The notes under the pieces: generated by a model
Databases searched by the model: none
The model's input: only the letters and a program-made list of their open reading frames with translations
Told to the model about the DNA's origin: nothing
Made by a program: the position numbers and the translations under genes
Shown here: positions 52,360-63,136 of the stretch, piece after piece
Numbering within the stretch: the first letter of the stretch is position 1
How the letters are laid out: each line of letters begins with the position of its first letter
DNA from: Niallia circulans
GTDB taxonomy: Bacteria; Bacillota; Bacilli; Bacillales; Cytobacillaceae
Reading direction: 5' to 3'
DNA length: 64,000 nucleotides
Assembly (NCBI RefSeq): GCF_007273535.1
Contig: NZ_RIBP01000001.1
Location: 682,001-746,000, forward strand

Positions 52360-52535
52360 CTCTCTAATAAAACCTTTTCGAGTTTGTCTTAATCTTAGTT
52401 TACAATATTCCTTCTTATTCCACTAAACTCCCTCAATAAACAAACGCTTATCTCTTAAATGCTCAGTTTTACACTGTATATGTGCGTTAACTCCTGGAAT
52501 AAGTGTTAATCCTTCTTAAATTGATTAACTCACAA

Positions 52536-52578
52536 AGAAAAAAACCGTCTAACCATATATACCAGTGGTTTCGACGGT
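52536..52578 (-). terminator. Terminator of the bgl-licT operon
   Basis: On the minus strand ACCGTC (52573-52578) pairs with GACGGT (52544-52549), extended by AACCA/TGGTT pairing, and is followed by a long T run. Confidence 0.8.
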
Positions 52579-52635
52579 CTCCTAATTTATCGTATTAGAG
52601 GAAAAAAATTTGTTTATTTGCTTTGATTTGCTTTA

Positions 52636-53484
52636 TCACTTGAGTTGATTATAAGAAATTAGTCTGTGTATATGCACTGCAAGGTAGGCCAATTCCTCGT
52701 TAGGAATTGTTTTTTCATATACTTGTTTAATGTATTCCTTAATTTTAAAAGCACCATCCATTGCTTGAGGATATAAACTAGCGATTTGCTTAAATAGTTC
52801 ACTATCCTCTTCCTCTAGCATGCTATCAGCATAAATTCGTTCTACAAAGAATTTTATATGTGTAATAAAACGCGTATAATGTATGTTTTTCTCATCACTA
52901 CTTATATTCAATGTATACCGAACTAGGTTTACTATACTCCCAATCATCTTGGCAGTCTTCATTGCATCTTTAGATTCTTGCTTTTCTCCTTGAGCATTTA
53001 CTAGATGGAATGCTATGTTTGCAGCTTCTTCAATTGGGAGAACTATATTAAGTCTTTCATTCATTAATTGAAGCGCAAATTCTCCGATTTCGTATTCTTT
53101 AGCGTAATAATTTTTAATTTCCCAATAGACTCGGTTAGTAATATTAATATTTTTCATAAATCGCTCTACAGCGAAATGTATGTGATCCATTAATGTGAAA
53201 TATATTCCAGAATTGAGCTTTGTGTTTAATTTTTTTTCTGCATAATCGACAATCTGCGTAGTGAGCTCTATAAATACAGGTGGCATGGAATCTAATAATC
53301 CAAGAAATTCTTTTACTTTAACATTTTCAACAGGTATAAATATTTGGTCAGCTTTGCTTTCTTCCACAATATTACCTGCTTTCTTACCATAACCGATTCC
53401 TTTACCCAAAAGAATATATTCTTTCTGTTGGTCATTTTCTACCAATACTATGCTTGAATTTAATACCTTTTTAACTTTAATCAT
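52636..53484 (-). CDS. licT: LicT/BglG family transcriptional antiterminator
   Basis: A 282-residue RNA-binding antiterminator. The N-terminal CAT domain (KVKKVLNSSIVLVENDQQKE) binds an RNA stem (RAT) and prevents a terminator from forming; two PRD domains follow with the conserved His in HIHFAVERF and AAYIAFHLV-type segments (NIAFHLVNAQ, then HYTRFITHIKFFVER and ELAYLAVHIHRL), which are phosphorylated by the PTS. Its target is the RAT-terminator at 57030-57114 ahead of the PTS gene. It is the last gene of that operon, after a partial terminator at 53619-53644. Confidence 0.93.
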   Translation of the reverse strand: MIKVKKVLNSSIVLVENDQQKEYILLGKGIGYGKKAGNIVEESKADQIFIPVENVKVKEFLGLLDSMPPVFIELTTQIVDYAEKKLNTKLNSGIYFTLMDHIHFAVERFMKNINITNRVYWEIKNYYAKEYEIGEFALQLMNERLNIVLPIEEAANIAFHLVNAQGEKQESKDAMKTAKMIGSIVNLVRYTLNISSDEKNIHYTRFITHIKFFVERIYADSMLEEEDSELFKQIASLYPQAMDGAFKIKEYIKQVYEKTIPNEELAYLAVHIHRLISYNQLK

Positions 53485-53618
53485 TTTATTCCCCCCTAAC
53501 CAATCAACATTAATTCATAAATTGAATTAACTACCAATCTTCCACAATAAAAATTACTCATTAGCTTATATTAAATAAATTATTGAAATTAAATATTGAA
53601 CCTATTGTGGCTACCTAT

Positions 53619-53644
53619 AAAAAGGGTCTGCATTAGCAAACCCT
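53619..53644 (-). terminator. Internal terminator between GH1 and licT
   Basis: On the minus strand AGGGT (53640-53644) pairs with ACCCT (53623-53627), with further pairing TGC/GCA, followed by TTTT. It would lower licT expression relative to the enzyme genes. Confidence 0.6.
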
Positions 53645-53651
53645 CTCTTGT

Positions 53652-55109
<1,458 letters not shown>

Positions 55110-55112
55110 CTA

Positions 55113-56981
55113 TTAGTTTCCTAACGCTGATATATACATCAATGTGTCTTTAGGACCAACCTGCTTTATATCTGCAACCCTGACGGTGTAGTTTTCCTTA
55201 CTTGTAACTACTGCAATAGTTACTGGATCAAATTCTTCTTTAATTTTTTCAAGATCAAATTTCAATAATAAATCACCAGTCTTTACTTCATCTCCAACTT
55301 TGACTTGAGGTTCAAAATATTTCCCTGCCAACTGGACAGTATTAAGGCCCACATGGAATAAAATCTGAGCACCATGATCAGTAGTCAATCCTAATGCATG
55401 GTTCGTTTCAAAAATCATTTCGATTTTACCATCGGTAGGGGCATATAGTTCACCTTTTGAAGGAATAATTGCAATTCCATCACCCATAACCTTTGAAGAA
55501 AAAACATCATCATTTACATCAGATAAATTAATCATTTGTCCAACCAATGGACTTTTAAACTCGCTTTCTAGTTTTGAGAGATTCATTGTCATTTGATCTT
55601 GTTGTTCTTCTGCTAGCTTTTTATCTACACTTTTATCTTTCCCTAATAAAAATGCGGCAACAAATGCCACTCCGAACGAAATAACCAAGCCGATAATAGC
55701 ATTGATAATATTGTTTGGCAATTCTTCCGAAATAAACATTGATAAGCTTGCTAATCCTGGTCCAACTAGAACGAAAGCCTGTAAACCAGCTATACCAATA
55801 AAGGTACCGCCAACAAAGGAACCAATCATAACACTGCTCAGAACCTTCTTATTTTGGATTGTTACCCCGTATAATGCAGGCTCTGTAATTCCAAAAAGAG
55901 CAGAGATACCAGCAGAAATGGCTGTTGATTTCAACACTTTATCTTTTGTTCTTATTGCTACCGCAAAACAAGCACCACTCTCTGCAAGATTATGTGCAAG
56001 TGATGCAGGCAGATAAAGGATTTCCTTTCCTAGTTCACTCATTGTTGTTACTGCATATGGAACCATCGCTTTATGCATACCTGTTGCGACCATTAGTGGC
56101 AATACAGTTGCCAATAACGCTACTGCGATCCAGCCTACTTTGTCAAAAATAGCAAGAATGACTGCAGATAACCCCTGCCCGAATGTAAAACCAATTGGTC
56201 CCAAAACTAGTAAAGCAATTGGAACAGTAATCAATAGTGAAATCATCGGAACAAAAAAGATTCTAATCGGTTTGGGAGAAATTTTTGTAAATAGCTTTTC
56301 TACCTGTGCATAAAATAAAATCGTTAAAATCGCTGGGAACACTTGATAAGCGTATGCAATATTCTCTATATTAAAACTGAAAAGTTGAGCCCCTTCTCCG
56401 ATCATTGCTGCCATATTCGGTAATACAAGTGCTCCTACTGCTGAAAGAGCAACAAGCGAATTGACTTTTAGTTTATTAGCCGTTGTAACGGCAACCAGTA
56501 AAGGTAAAAAATATAACGGTGCATCTCCAATCATGTTTAATATCTGATAGGTCTGCCCTGCTGTGTCCATTAACCCCATCACTGACAGTAATAACAATAG
56601 TGACTTTAAGATTCCACCACCAGCTATCGCAGGAACTAGTGGCTGAAAAATACCAACAACAAAATCAAGGATAACGCTTCCAATTTTTTGCTTTTGTTTC
56701 GGTGTATTTTCAGAATTGAAATTGGTAGTTCCTTCATTTGGTACTAAGAGTTTTTTTACTTCGTCATATACTTCAACTACTTCATTACCTATGACAACTT
56801 GGCATTGAGCGTTCATTTTAACTGCCATAACACCTGGAATACTTTTTAACTGATCTACGTTTGCTTTACTATTATCATTTAAGGAAAAACGTAATCTTGT
56901 TGAACAATGCTCAAGATGGGAAACGTTTTCATTTCCGCCGACATACTTTAACACCTCTGCTGCTGTTTGTTTATAGCTCAT
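55113..56981 (-). CDS. bglP: PTS beta-glucoside transporter EIIBCA (BglP/BglF type)
   Basis: A 622-residue permease: EIIB with phospho-Cys in LEHCSTRLRFSL, EIIC with about ten membrane segments (ATGMHKAMVPYAVTTMSE, ALFGITEPALYGVTIQNK), a linker near residue 455, and EIIA with phospho-His in LFHVGLNTVQLAGKYF. In BglG/LicT systems this permease also phosphorylates the antiterminator to keep it off when sugar is absent. First gene of an operon with a complete control region (promoter, cre, RAT, terminator at 57030-57168). Confidence 0.93.
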   Translation of the reverse strand: MSYKQTAAEVLKYVGGNENVSHLEHCSTRLRFSLNDNSKANVDQLKSIPGVMAVKMNAQCQVVIGNEVVEVYDEVKKLLVPNEGTTNFNSENTPKQKQKIGSVILDFVVGIFQPLVPAIAGGGILKSLLLLLSVMGLMDTAGQTYQILNMIGDAPLYFLPLLVAVTTANKLKVNSLVALSAVGALVLPNMAAMIGEGAQLFSFNIENIAYAYQVFPAILTILFYAQVEKLFTKISPKPIRIFFVPMISLLITVPIALLVLGPIGFTFGQGLSAVILAIFDKVGWIAVALLATVLPLMVATGMHKAMVPYAVTTMSELGKEILYLPASLAHNLAESGACFAVAIRTKDKVLKSTAISAGISALFGITEPALYGVTIQNKKVLSSVMIGSFVGGTFIGIAGLQAFVLVGPGLASLSMFISEELPNNIINAIIGLVISFGVAFVAAFLLGKDKSVDKKLAEEQQDQMTMNLSKLESEFKSPLVGQMINLSDVNDDVFSSKVMGDGIAIIPSKGELYAPTDGKIEMIFETNHALGLTTDHGAQILFHVGLNTVQLAGKYFEPQVKVGDEVKTGDLLLKFDLEKIKEEFDPVTIAVVTSKENYTVRVADIKQVGPKDTLMYISALGN

Positions 56982-57029
56982 CCTGTATACTCCTTTTTAA
57001 TAATATTGGAAATGTCGCTGGATGAAGAC

Positions 57030-57094
57030 AAAAAAAGGCAGGACCTAAAATAACAAATACGTAAAGTATTATTTGTTATTTATAGATCCTGCCT
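57030..57094 (-). terminator. Conditional terminator ahead of the bgl operon
   Basis: On the minus strand the arm at 57071-57094 (starting GGCAGGATC) pairs with the arm at 57038-57061 ending in GGTCCTGCC, followed by a seven-base T run. Its 5' arm overlaps the RAT stem at 57085-57094, so the two structures exclude each other. Confidence 0.85.
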
Positions 57095-57114
57095 GCATTA
57101 CCAGTCACATGTCC
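57085..57114 (-). promoter_or_regulatory. RAT, ribonucleic antiterminator for LicT
   Basis: On the minus strand the 30-base segment contains GACATGTGACTG then, after five bases, GCAGGCAGGATC. This fits the LicT/BglG RAT pattern (TGTTACTG-N5-GCAGGCAAAACC type). Binding of LicT here would stop the overlapping terminator from forming. Confidence 0.8.
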
Positions 57115-57137
57115 AATTTGTTTATTTAATTATTTAT

Positions 57138-57166
57138 AGTATATACTTCCTTTTTGAAAGCGTCAA
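57138..57166 (-). promoter_or_regulatory. Sigma-A promoter of the bgl operon
   Basis: On the minus strand TTGACG (57161-57166), a 17-base spacer and TATACT (57138-57143). The distance to the RAT gives a leader of about 150 bases before the PTS start codon. Confidence 0.8.
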
Positions 57167-57168
57167 CT
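57155..57168 (+). promoter_or_regulatory. cre site overlapping the bgl promoter
   Basis: TGAAAGCGTCAACT matches the cre consensus at 13 of 14 positions and covers the -35 box, so CcpA binding would block RNA polymerase. It also overlaps the last codons of the gene at 57163-57609. Confidence 0.75.
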
Positions 57169-57609
57169 TTTTTTTATTTTATATTCCCGAAAAGCATCAA
57201 CAATCAACTGATGATCCTCAACATGATCTAATCCACTAACTATAAAACTACCAACTATCTCATCTTTAACAATGATTGGAAAGCCTCCACCGCAAATTAC
57301 GATAGTTTCATCATCTTTGTATTGCTCGTAGGTACCATTTTCTTCATTTTCTAAGAAGATGTAGTATCCGCTATGTTGGAATCTTTCAATAGTATTCTGT
57401 TTTCTGTTTAACCAAATATCACCTTTTTTGCCTGTCATCAGATACTGAAATGCTATCTCGCCGTTTAAAACAGCTCTTATTCTTATATTTTTTAAATTGT
57501 CTTTCTTTATTCTATTTACGATACTTAAGGCTATATTATAAGCATCTTCATTACTGAAAGAATCAAAAGATAATTCCTTTTCTAACTGCAGTACTTCATC
57601 TTTCAACAT
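57163..57609 (-). CDS. UPF0303 / heme-degrading-domain family protein
   Basis: A 148-residue cytoplasmic protein of the GlcG/UPF0303 family, a single compact domain. The family pattern is visible in NIALSIVNRIKK, WLNRKQNTIERFQHSGYY and the C-terminal CGGGFPIIVKDEIVGSFIVSG followed by DHQLIVDAFREY. Members are of unclear function; some relatives bind haem. TTGGAGG precedes ATG 57609. It sits between the bgl operon and the regulator of the mannosidase operon and shows no obvious operon partner. Confidence 0.8.
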   Translation of the reverse strand: MLKDEVLQLEKELSFDSFSNEDAYNIALSIVNRIKKDNLKNIRIRAVLNGEIAFQYLMTGKKGDIWLNRKQNTIERFQHSGYYIFLENEENGTYEQYKDDETIVICGGGFPIIVKDEIVGSFIVSGLDHVEDHQLIVDAFREYKIKKS

Positions 57610-57786
57610 ATTCTTTCCTCCAATTTATAAGATAAAAGATCCTTCCGGGTCCCTTTTCCTTAAGTTTTATCCATTAGTTATAACGTAAGAAAGGGTCTCA
57701 GACTTATTTAGAAATGATGCAATTTAGATAAATATGCAAAAAGATCGCCGCAGCAATCCCCCTGTTATTAAAACAGCATATATCTA

Positions 57787-58056
57787 TTAATAGTGCTGGG
57801 ATTTATTGTTTGTTTTTTTACCAAAGATAGAAACTATTGCAGCAAGCAGGATTGGAATACCCATCATTATGTATGCAGCTCCCTCAAATCCTCTGATAAA
57901 GATATAACCAAAGAGAAATAAAGTGAGTCCAACCAAAACGCCAATATAGCCAGGGATTAGTGCAATATTAGGCTTGTCATTCTTTCTGATAAAAAGAGCT
58001 ATTAGGTAAATAATGAGACCTACTGCAATACCTATATATAAAGGTATGAAAAACAT
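57787..58056 (-). CDS. Small three-helix membrane protein, unknown function
   Basis: An 89-residue hydrophobic protein with three membrane segments (IPLYIGIAVGLIIYLIALFI, PGYIGVLVGLTLFLFGYIFI, AAYIMMGIPILLAAIVSIF) and a short basic tail (GKKTNNKSQHY). It resembles small Bacillus YesK-like proteins in layout, but I cannot assign it. GGGGGTACC-type sequence precedes the ATG, so translation is plausible. No operon partner is evident; it is separated from neighbours by 170-270 bases on each side. Confidence 0.6.
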   Translation of the reverse strand: MFFIPLYIGIAVGLIIYLIALFIRKNDKPNIALIPGYIGVLVGLTLFLFGYIFIRGFEGAAYIMMGIPILLAAIVSIFGKKTNNKSQHY

Positions 58057-58183
58057 TTGGTACCCCCTATAATATAAACTGGTGTATAGAAATTTTTTCC
58101 ACCACTTTAGAATACCACTTACATTTCATTTCTTCAATTTTCTTTTTTAATACCTCCTAGTCTTGTATATTATGTTCAGTATA

Positions 58184-58231
58184 TAAAAAAACTGTAGATG
58201 AAACACTCTTTTATGAGTGTCCTATCTACAG
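58184..58231 (-). terminator. Terminator of the PRD regulator / mannosidase operon
   Basis: On the minus strand CTGTAGAT (58224-58231) pairs with ATCTACAG (58192-58199), with inner ACACTC/GAGTGT pairing, followed by a seven-base T run. Confidence 0.85.
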
Positions 58232-58326
58232 GTACCAGTTTACAACACGTTGCCAGATAACCTTTCTTAGGATACACAAACATTCCTTTGAAGTACCTAT
58301 TAGAAAGATGTATATATCAGCCCTAC

Positions 58327-60246
58327 TCACGAATAAATCATTCTAGCTTTCAAGATAAATTCATTAAAATTTCTCGAAGCACTTAGCTCAGTTGCTTGAT
58401 TCTCGCGGATAATATCGACAAGAAAATCATAAATACCCATTGCTTCCTCGTAGTCTTCTTTACTGATGGCGAGGAGAAAGATTAATTGCGCCTTCTGTCC
58501 GTTTCCCCAATCAAGCGGTTCTTCTGTTAGTGCAATGCCAATCTGTGTTCGCTTAGAAAGTAGATTTAAAGGATGTGGAACAGCAACTCCTTCTCCCATT
58601 ACCGTTGAGCCCATTTCCTCCCTTTTTAAAATAGCTTCAAGGAAATCCTCTTCATTATCAATTACTGCTTCTAACGCCATAGCATGCGTCAGTGCTTTAA
58701 TTGCCTCGTCTTTATGTTTAAAAGACTTCTTGATAAATAGTTTAGGTGAAAAATAATTCAGTAAAAGATCTGTAGTATGACTTAGCTCTTTCGTGATTTT
58801 TTTATCCAAATCAATAATTTGCCTTCTTGATGGCAAAGTCTCTATTTTAAAAATTGGTTTATTCTTCTCCTCAATATCAATCGTCGTAATCACAACGTCT
58901 TCTTCAACATATGGTAATGTGCTGTACCTCTGTGCAGAAATTGTTTTTGTTATAAATAAATCTGGAATCGTTTGTTTAATAGCTGCTTCAATAATCCTTG
59001 CCGTTCCTATTCCAGACCCACAAACTATTAAACAGGAGTTGTGCCGTTCGTATTTAACCTGATAGTTTCTCTCCAAAGAAGCCCCTATATGTAAAGATAA
59101 ATAGGCAATCTCCCCATGATTAACTTCATAATTCAACTCATTTTTAATAGATTTCACAGCATATAAAGTTATTTCATAGGCGAGCGGAAAATACTTTTTG
59201 ATATGTTCTTCCATTGGATTTCTTACTCTAATATTGTTATTCACTCGAAACAACATCGAGTTAATATGACTCTGTAAATCACTTCTTAGCTGTTCATCCT
59301 TATTGAGGTCATAATAATAATTTTCATTAATTTTATCTAAAAATAATTGGGTGTACTCAATAACCACATTATTTAAATGCTGACTTTGCTCCACAACTGA
59401 AATAATTTTACTTCTGACTTGAATAAAAAGATAATCTTGCTCCGATTGTGGAATCTCTATTATAAAGACTTCTGATAATAATTGGATTAAGCTGTCCATT
59501 AATTCGGTGTATTGGCCCCACTTATCACGGCCATACTTAAGCTCCAGTATAAATTGATTCTGGATTCGATCTGCCATTATAAGAAGGTGAAAGATAAAGT
59601 TCTTTAAGTTTTCATCACTAAAATACAGATGAAAGGTACTGAATAAGTGTGGTAACTGCTTTTGTAAAGCTTCCAACAAATGCTGTTGATTCTTCCAGCC
59701 AAAATACCGCTCTATTTGAGCATAGTCAAAGGTTTCATCAATGAGTGATAATAATGCACACCGTTTATTGCGCTCTGAACCCTCGATAAATATGCCTTTC
59801 CCAACCTTGGATTGTAAGGAGAGGTTGAAGCTTGTAAGAAGATTTCTTATGTCTTTAAGCTCCTGACTTAAAGTAGTTCTTCCAACATACATTTTTTCAG
59901 CTAATTCCTCCAAGGTCATAAATTGATGCGCGTTAAGGAGAATGATAATACACTGTTTTATTCTGCCTTTTTTTGTATTGATATCGAAATAAACGGGGGA
60001 AGTTACATTACTTTTTTTAAATTCGTGGAAATGGTGATGGTCCATTACATCAATGTAAAATCCTTTCCCACGCATATTTTTGATACTAAACCCATGATTC
60101 TTACCAACTTCATTCATCACCTTAATTTCCTTACGAACAGTTCTGTCAGAAATCGATAATAATTCGCCAATTTTTTCGCCATTAAATTTACACAGATTAT
60201 CTTCTAAAAGGGTGAAAATTTTATTTTTCCGGTTGTCAGCAAACAT
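58327..60246 (-). CDS. PRD-containing transcriptional regulator with EIIB- and EIIA-like domains (ManR/MtlR type)
   Basis: A 639-residue PTS-controlled activator. Domains in order: HTH_11 (LLSISDRTVRKEIKVMNEVG), a second Mga-like helix-turn-helix (EELAEKMYVGRTTLSQELKD), two PRDs (second with HGEIAYLSLHIGASLERN), an EIIB-Gat-like domain with Cys in LIVCGSGIGTARII, and an EIIA-fructose-type domain with the active-site His in GVAVPHPLNLL. It probably senses the phosphorylation state of the fructose-family PTS encoded at the right edge and drives the mannosidase operon. AAAGGAG precedes ATG 60246. Confidence 0.9.
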   Translation of the reverse strand: MFADNRKNKIFTLLEDNLCKFNGEKIGELLSISDRTVRKEIKVMNEVGKNHGFSIKNMRGKGFYIDVMDHHHFHEFKKSNVTSPVYFDINTKKGRIKQCIIILLNAHQFMTLEELAEKMYVGRTTLSQELKDIRNLLTSFNLSLQSKVGKGIFIEGSERNKRCALLSLIDETFDYAQIERYFGWKNQQHLLEALQKQLPHLFSTFHLYFSDENLKNFIFHLLIMADRIQNQFILELKYGRDKWGQYTELMDSLIQLLSEVFIIEIPQSEQDYLFIQVRSKIISVVEQSQHLNNVVIEYTQLFLDKINENYYYDLNKDEQLRSDLQSHINSMLFRVNNNIRVRNPMEEHIKKYFPLAYEITLYAVKSIKNELNYEVNHGEIAYLSLHIGASLERNYQVKYERHNSCLIVCGSGIGTARIIEAAIKQTIPDLFITKTISAQRYSTLPYVEEDVVITTIDIEEKNKPIFKIETLPSRRQIIDLDKKITKELSHTTDLLLNYFSPKLFIKKSFKHKDEAIKALTHAMALEAVIDNEEDFLEAILKREEMGSTVMGEGVAVPHPLNLLSKRTQIGIALTEEPLDWGNGQKAQLIFLLAISKEDYEEAMGIYDFLVDIIRENQATELSASRNFNEFILKARMIYS

Positions 60247-60335
60247 GTTGAACTTCTCCTTTCCATGAAGGATTCGTTATCACAGCAAATGGACAAAATA
60301 TCACTGCCCAGCACAATTTTTATGTAAATGAAAAC

Positions 60336-60363
60336 TTCCACCCACTTTTTGTAGTAGGTGGAA
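60336..60363 (-). terminator. Probable terminator after the GH38 gene
   Basis: On the minus strand TTCCACCTAC pairs with GTGGGTGGAAG around a short A-rich loop, followed by TTTTC. It lies directly after the GH38 stop, ahead of the regulator gene. Confidence 0.6.
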
Positions 60364-60368
60364 TGCTT

Positions 60369-63023
60369 CTATAATGGAATAGAGATGGTACAGAATTTAT
60401 AGGGAGCTAACTCTTCTGTAATCTCTGCTTTCGTTAATTCATCTAACATCACAAAGCTCCCGTTTTCGACTAGTTCTTTTTCAATCGTTGATACTCTATC
60501 TATATAAGGATTAAAGAGCCGAACAATGAGATAATCCGTTTCTTCTGCTTTCTTAATTGTGCTAATAACAGAAGTCATTTTTGCAAAAGTAAACAGGCTG
60601 TAGTTTAACTGATTGGTTTTTTCTTCATCGCGATAAGCATAAATCATTCTTCCATTTAGAAAGTCAGAGAATTGGTAGTACGGAATGGGTGATAAATATT
60701 CCTTTGCCATTTTTGCAATATTCACTTCATCAAATGATTGGTTATTATTCATATAATAAGCGAATGTTGCCGTTAATTTACCAAGCAATTGGGCATCTGG
60801 GGTCTCAACAATACTTTCTCCAGATGCACGCCCTGGTCTGTAAAGTAGGTCCGTTTTCCCCATATGACTAAAGGTTCTAAATAAGGTTAATTGAATGGTG
60901 TCATATGAGTTTCCAACAATCTCATATTCTCTTACTCCTTCTGTGAAAATAGCAACAACAGAATTCTGATCATGTAAGGAAACAAAGCTTTGCATTGGTT
61001 CGATCGAAATCGGCGCCTCCTCCCACTTCTCCTCTTCCCAAATCTCCATTTCAGGTAAATAAACTGGTCTAGTAACCGTTCCAAATAACTGATCTGCAGT
61101 AGAGAATTGGCTGATAATGTCTGTATTAAATTGAACACAAAGTCGATGACTCAGTACTTGATTGTCGATATCAATCTCAAACCGAATCAATTCTTCATTT
61201 TTTCGGAGGCCAACTTTTGCGGTGATGATAAAGTCTCGGTTCGCAATCCCTTTTGCCCTATCCTCGAGATTGTATGGCACCTGCATTTTTAGTGTTATTT
61301 CAAGATGCTCCTCTACCTCAGAGGTAAAATAGTTTACACTTATTAATTCAGAATCTGTTGAATAGCTAACCAGATCCTTTCTAGGAGGAGAGTAATTATA
61401 TGAGTCCCCATCATCCCCATTTTCAACGAAAATCATCTGGTTTTGATATTCTTTTCCGGATGCTTTGTCTAAAATCGTAAGTGTATTATTTGCAGCTGCT
61501 GAAATAGCATAATAGTCATTTTCAATTAAGGATTTAGTCGATTCTTTAAAGGTATTACTTGAATTTTCAAGGCTCTTATTCAATTCACCATCCAGCTCCA
61601 AATAAAAGCTATCATAGCCAAGGCCATTTAGATTTGTCACATGTATTAAAATTTCAGCTAAAAATACCTTTTCTGGTATATAGATCTCTTTGCTTGGATT
61701 CAATCGAATCGTTTGTTTTAACACATAATCGGTTAATTCAACTTTATTGAGAATAGCAAACGGCATGGTATTTCCATGATAATCTTTAATAACAAAGTTC
61801 TCTTCTGGAATATACAGCCCCACTTTAACGACTCCGGACCGTTGATATGGAAGCGGATTAAATAAAGTGAAATTCAAATGATGCTGATACGGTATTCTTT
61901 CCGTCACTAACCGCATATGTATATCCAAAAGGTTTTCCGCTTTTTCTTTCGCTAGCTTATAACGATACTTCACATCCTGATTCGTTGTATCACTATTACA
62001 GCCGCCAATACTATCATGAGCAGCATTTTCAAACATCAGCTTCCAGATTTCTTCAAGCTCTCTATGCGGGTACACATTTCCTAACGAAAAACTAATTGAA
62101 AGTACTGGCTCTAGGACATTTACCAAAAAATTTTCAATCTCATTGTTTGCTTGTTTTAAATCTGCTCTTGTCGAGAAAATAGACTTGTGCAGCCTACTAT
62201 GCTTACCCTCCGTTAATTCACCTTTAATCACAGGAAGGTTTTCTACCTCTTGCTCAAGGGCATCAAAGAATTGCTCCGGTGATTGAAGAATATATTCTCG
62301 ACGAGGATCCAACTCGTTAAATTTATTAATCATTTCAGGAAGATTCGTTCTAATAGGCGCCTGATCAAAGCCATTAGGAAAATACACGTTATTTGTTGAG
62401 GCTTTTTCTTCTAGCTTACCAACAAATTCGTCTAGGTAAGGGATGATATCTGCCTCTTCTTCCGGGATATTGCCACCATGGTAATATCCAAAAGGGATTT
62501 GCTCTGCCAGCATTTGGCTTCCGTCATCACCCTCCCAAATAAACTCAGTTTGTTTTAAGCGGTTATCCGCCACACCTCGCCAAAATAAAAACCGATTAAT
62601 ACCAAAGTTTTTGTAAATTTGCGGCATGTTTCCACCTTGACCGAATGCATCAGGCACATAACCAATTTCAAAGGAGTGTCCCAATTGCTTTGCATATTTA
62701 GTACCATAAAGCAGATTTCGTGCGACAGATTCCTGTGATATAACTAATTGGTCTGTTTGAGTATACCAAGGCCCCGTTAAAAGCCGCTTCTCCGCAACTA
62801 ATTTTTCAAGTCTGTTTCTGTCCTCTGGCTGATATTTTAAATAGTCTTCGATAAGGGATGTCTGAGCATCCATCAAGTAATATTCAAAATCCTTATTGTT
62901 TTCCAATGTATCGAGAACCTCTCGAAGATGCTTTACTAAATAAACAGTTGATCTAGACGATGTAAAGTACCATTCTCTATCCCAATGAGTATGTGGAACT
63001 ACATGGACTTTTGTTTTTTTCAT
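60369..63023 (-). CDS. Alpha-mannosidase, GH38 (mannosylglycerate hydrolase-like, MngB)
   Basis: An 884-residue glycoside hydrolase family 38 enzyme. The zinc-binding start is HVVPHTHWDREW (H13 and D15), the nucleophile is D91 in PWYTQTDQLVIS, and DAFGQGGNMPQIY matches the conserved family loop; a further metal His is in AAHDSIGGCNSD. The C-terminal beta-sandwich domains are complete. E. coli MngB splits 2-O-(6-phospho-mannosyl)-glycerate, and the neighbouring fructose-family PTS permease makes that substrate type likely here. AAGGAG precedes ATG 63023. Confidence 0.9.
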   Translation of the reverse strand: MKKTKVHVVPHTHWDREWYFTSSRSTVYLVKHLREVLDTLENNKDFEYYLMDAQTSLIEDYLKYQPEDRNRLEKLVAEKRLLTGPWYTQTDQLVISQESVARNLLYGTKYAKQLGHSFEIGYVPDAFGQGGNMPQIYKNFGINRFLFWRGVADNRLKQTEFIWEGDDGSQMLAEQIPFGYYHGGNIPEEEADIIPYLDEFVGKLEEKASTNNVYFPNGFDQAPIRTNLPEMINKFNELDPRREYILQSPEQFFDALEQEVENLPVIKGELTEGKHSRLHKSIFSTRADLKQANNEIENFLVNVLEPVLSISFSLGNVYPHRELEEIWKLMFENAAHDSIGGCNSDTTNQDVKYRYKLAKEKAENLLDIHMRLVTERIPYQHHLNFTLFNPLPYQRSGVVKVGLYIPEENFVIKDYHGNTMPFAILNKVELTDYVLKQTIRLNPSKEIYIPEKVFLAEILIHVTNLNGLGYDSFYLELDGELNKSLENSSNTFKESTKSLIENDYYAISAAANNTLTILDKASGKEYQNQMIFVENGDDGDSYNYSPPRKDLVSYSTDSELISVNYFTSEVEEHLEITLKMQVPYNLEDRAKGIANRDFIITAKVGLRKNEELIRFEIDIDNQVLSHRLCVQFNTDIISQFSTADQLFGTVTRPVYLPEMEIWEEEKWEEAPISIEPMQSFVSLHDQNSVVAIFTEGVREYEIVGNSYDTIQLTLFRTFSHMGKTDLLYRPGRASGESIVETPDAQLLGKLTATFAYYMNNNQSFDEVNIAKMAKEYLSPIPYYQFSDFLNGRMIYAYRDEEKTNQLNYSLFTFAKMTSVISTIKKAEETDYLIVRLFNPYIDRVSTIEKELVENGSFVMLDELTKAEITEELAPYKFCTISIPL

Positions 63024-63080
63024 TAGTACAAAACTCCTTATCTATAATTAGTGGATGCATACACTTCATACTTTTAAATA

Positions 63081-63119
63081 GTAGATTCCTGACTTGATAG
63101 ATTATAAGCAGGAATCTAC
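63081..63119 (-). other. Intercistronic stem-loop between PTS permease and GH38 gene
   Basis: A perfect 11-base stem (GTAGATTCCTG at 63081-63091, CAGGAATCTAC at 63109-63119) without a following T run. It resembles the pstS-pstC hairpin in being a likely processing or attenuation element. Confidence 0.65.
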
Positions 63120-63136
63120 CCAATGAAAATTAATAT

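Larger units (their letters stand above)
52011..52635. other. Region between the LXG toxin and licT genes, with degraded coding remnant
   Basis: No intact gene above 60 residues. On the minus strand one frame runs from about 52518 to 52216 with a single in-frame TAG near 52430; its 3' half is the short frame listed at 52216-52359. The toxin promoter should lie near 52030-52200. The licT terminator is at 52536-52578. LXG operons often begin with one or two small partner genes; none is visible here. Confidence 0.5.
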
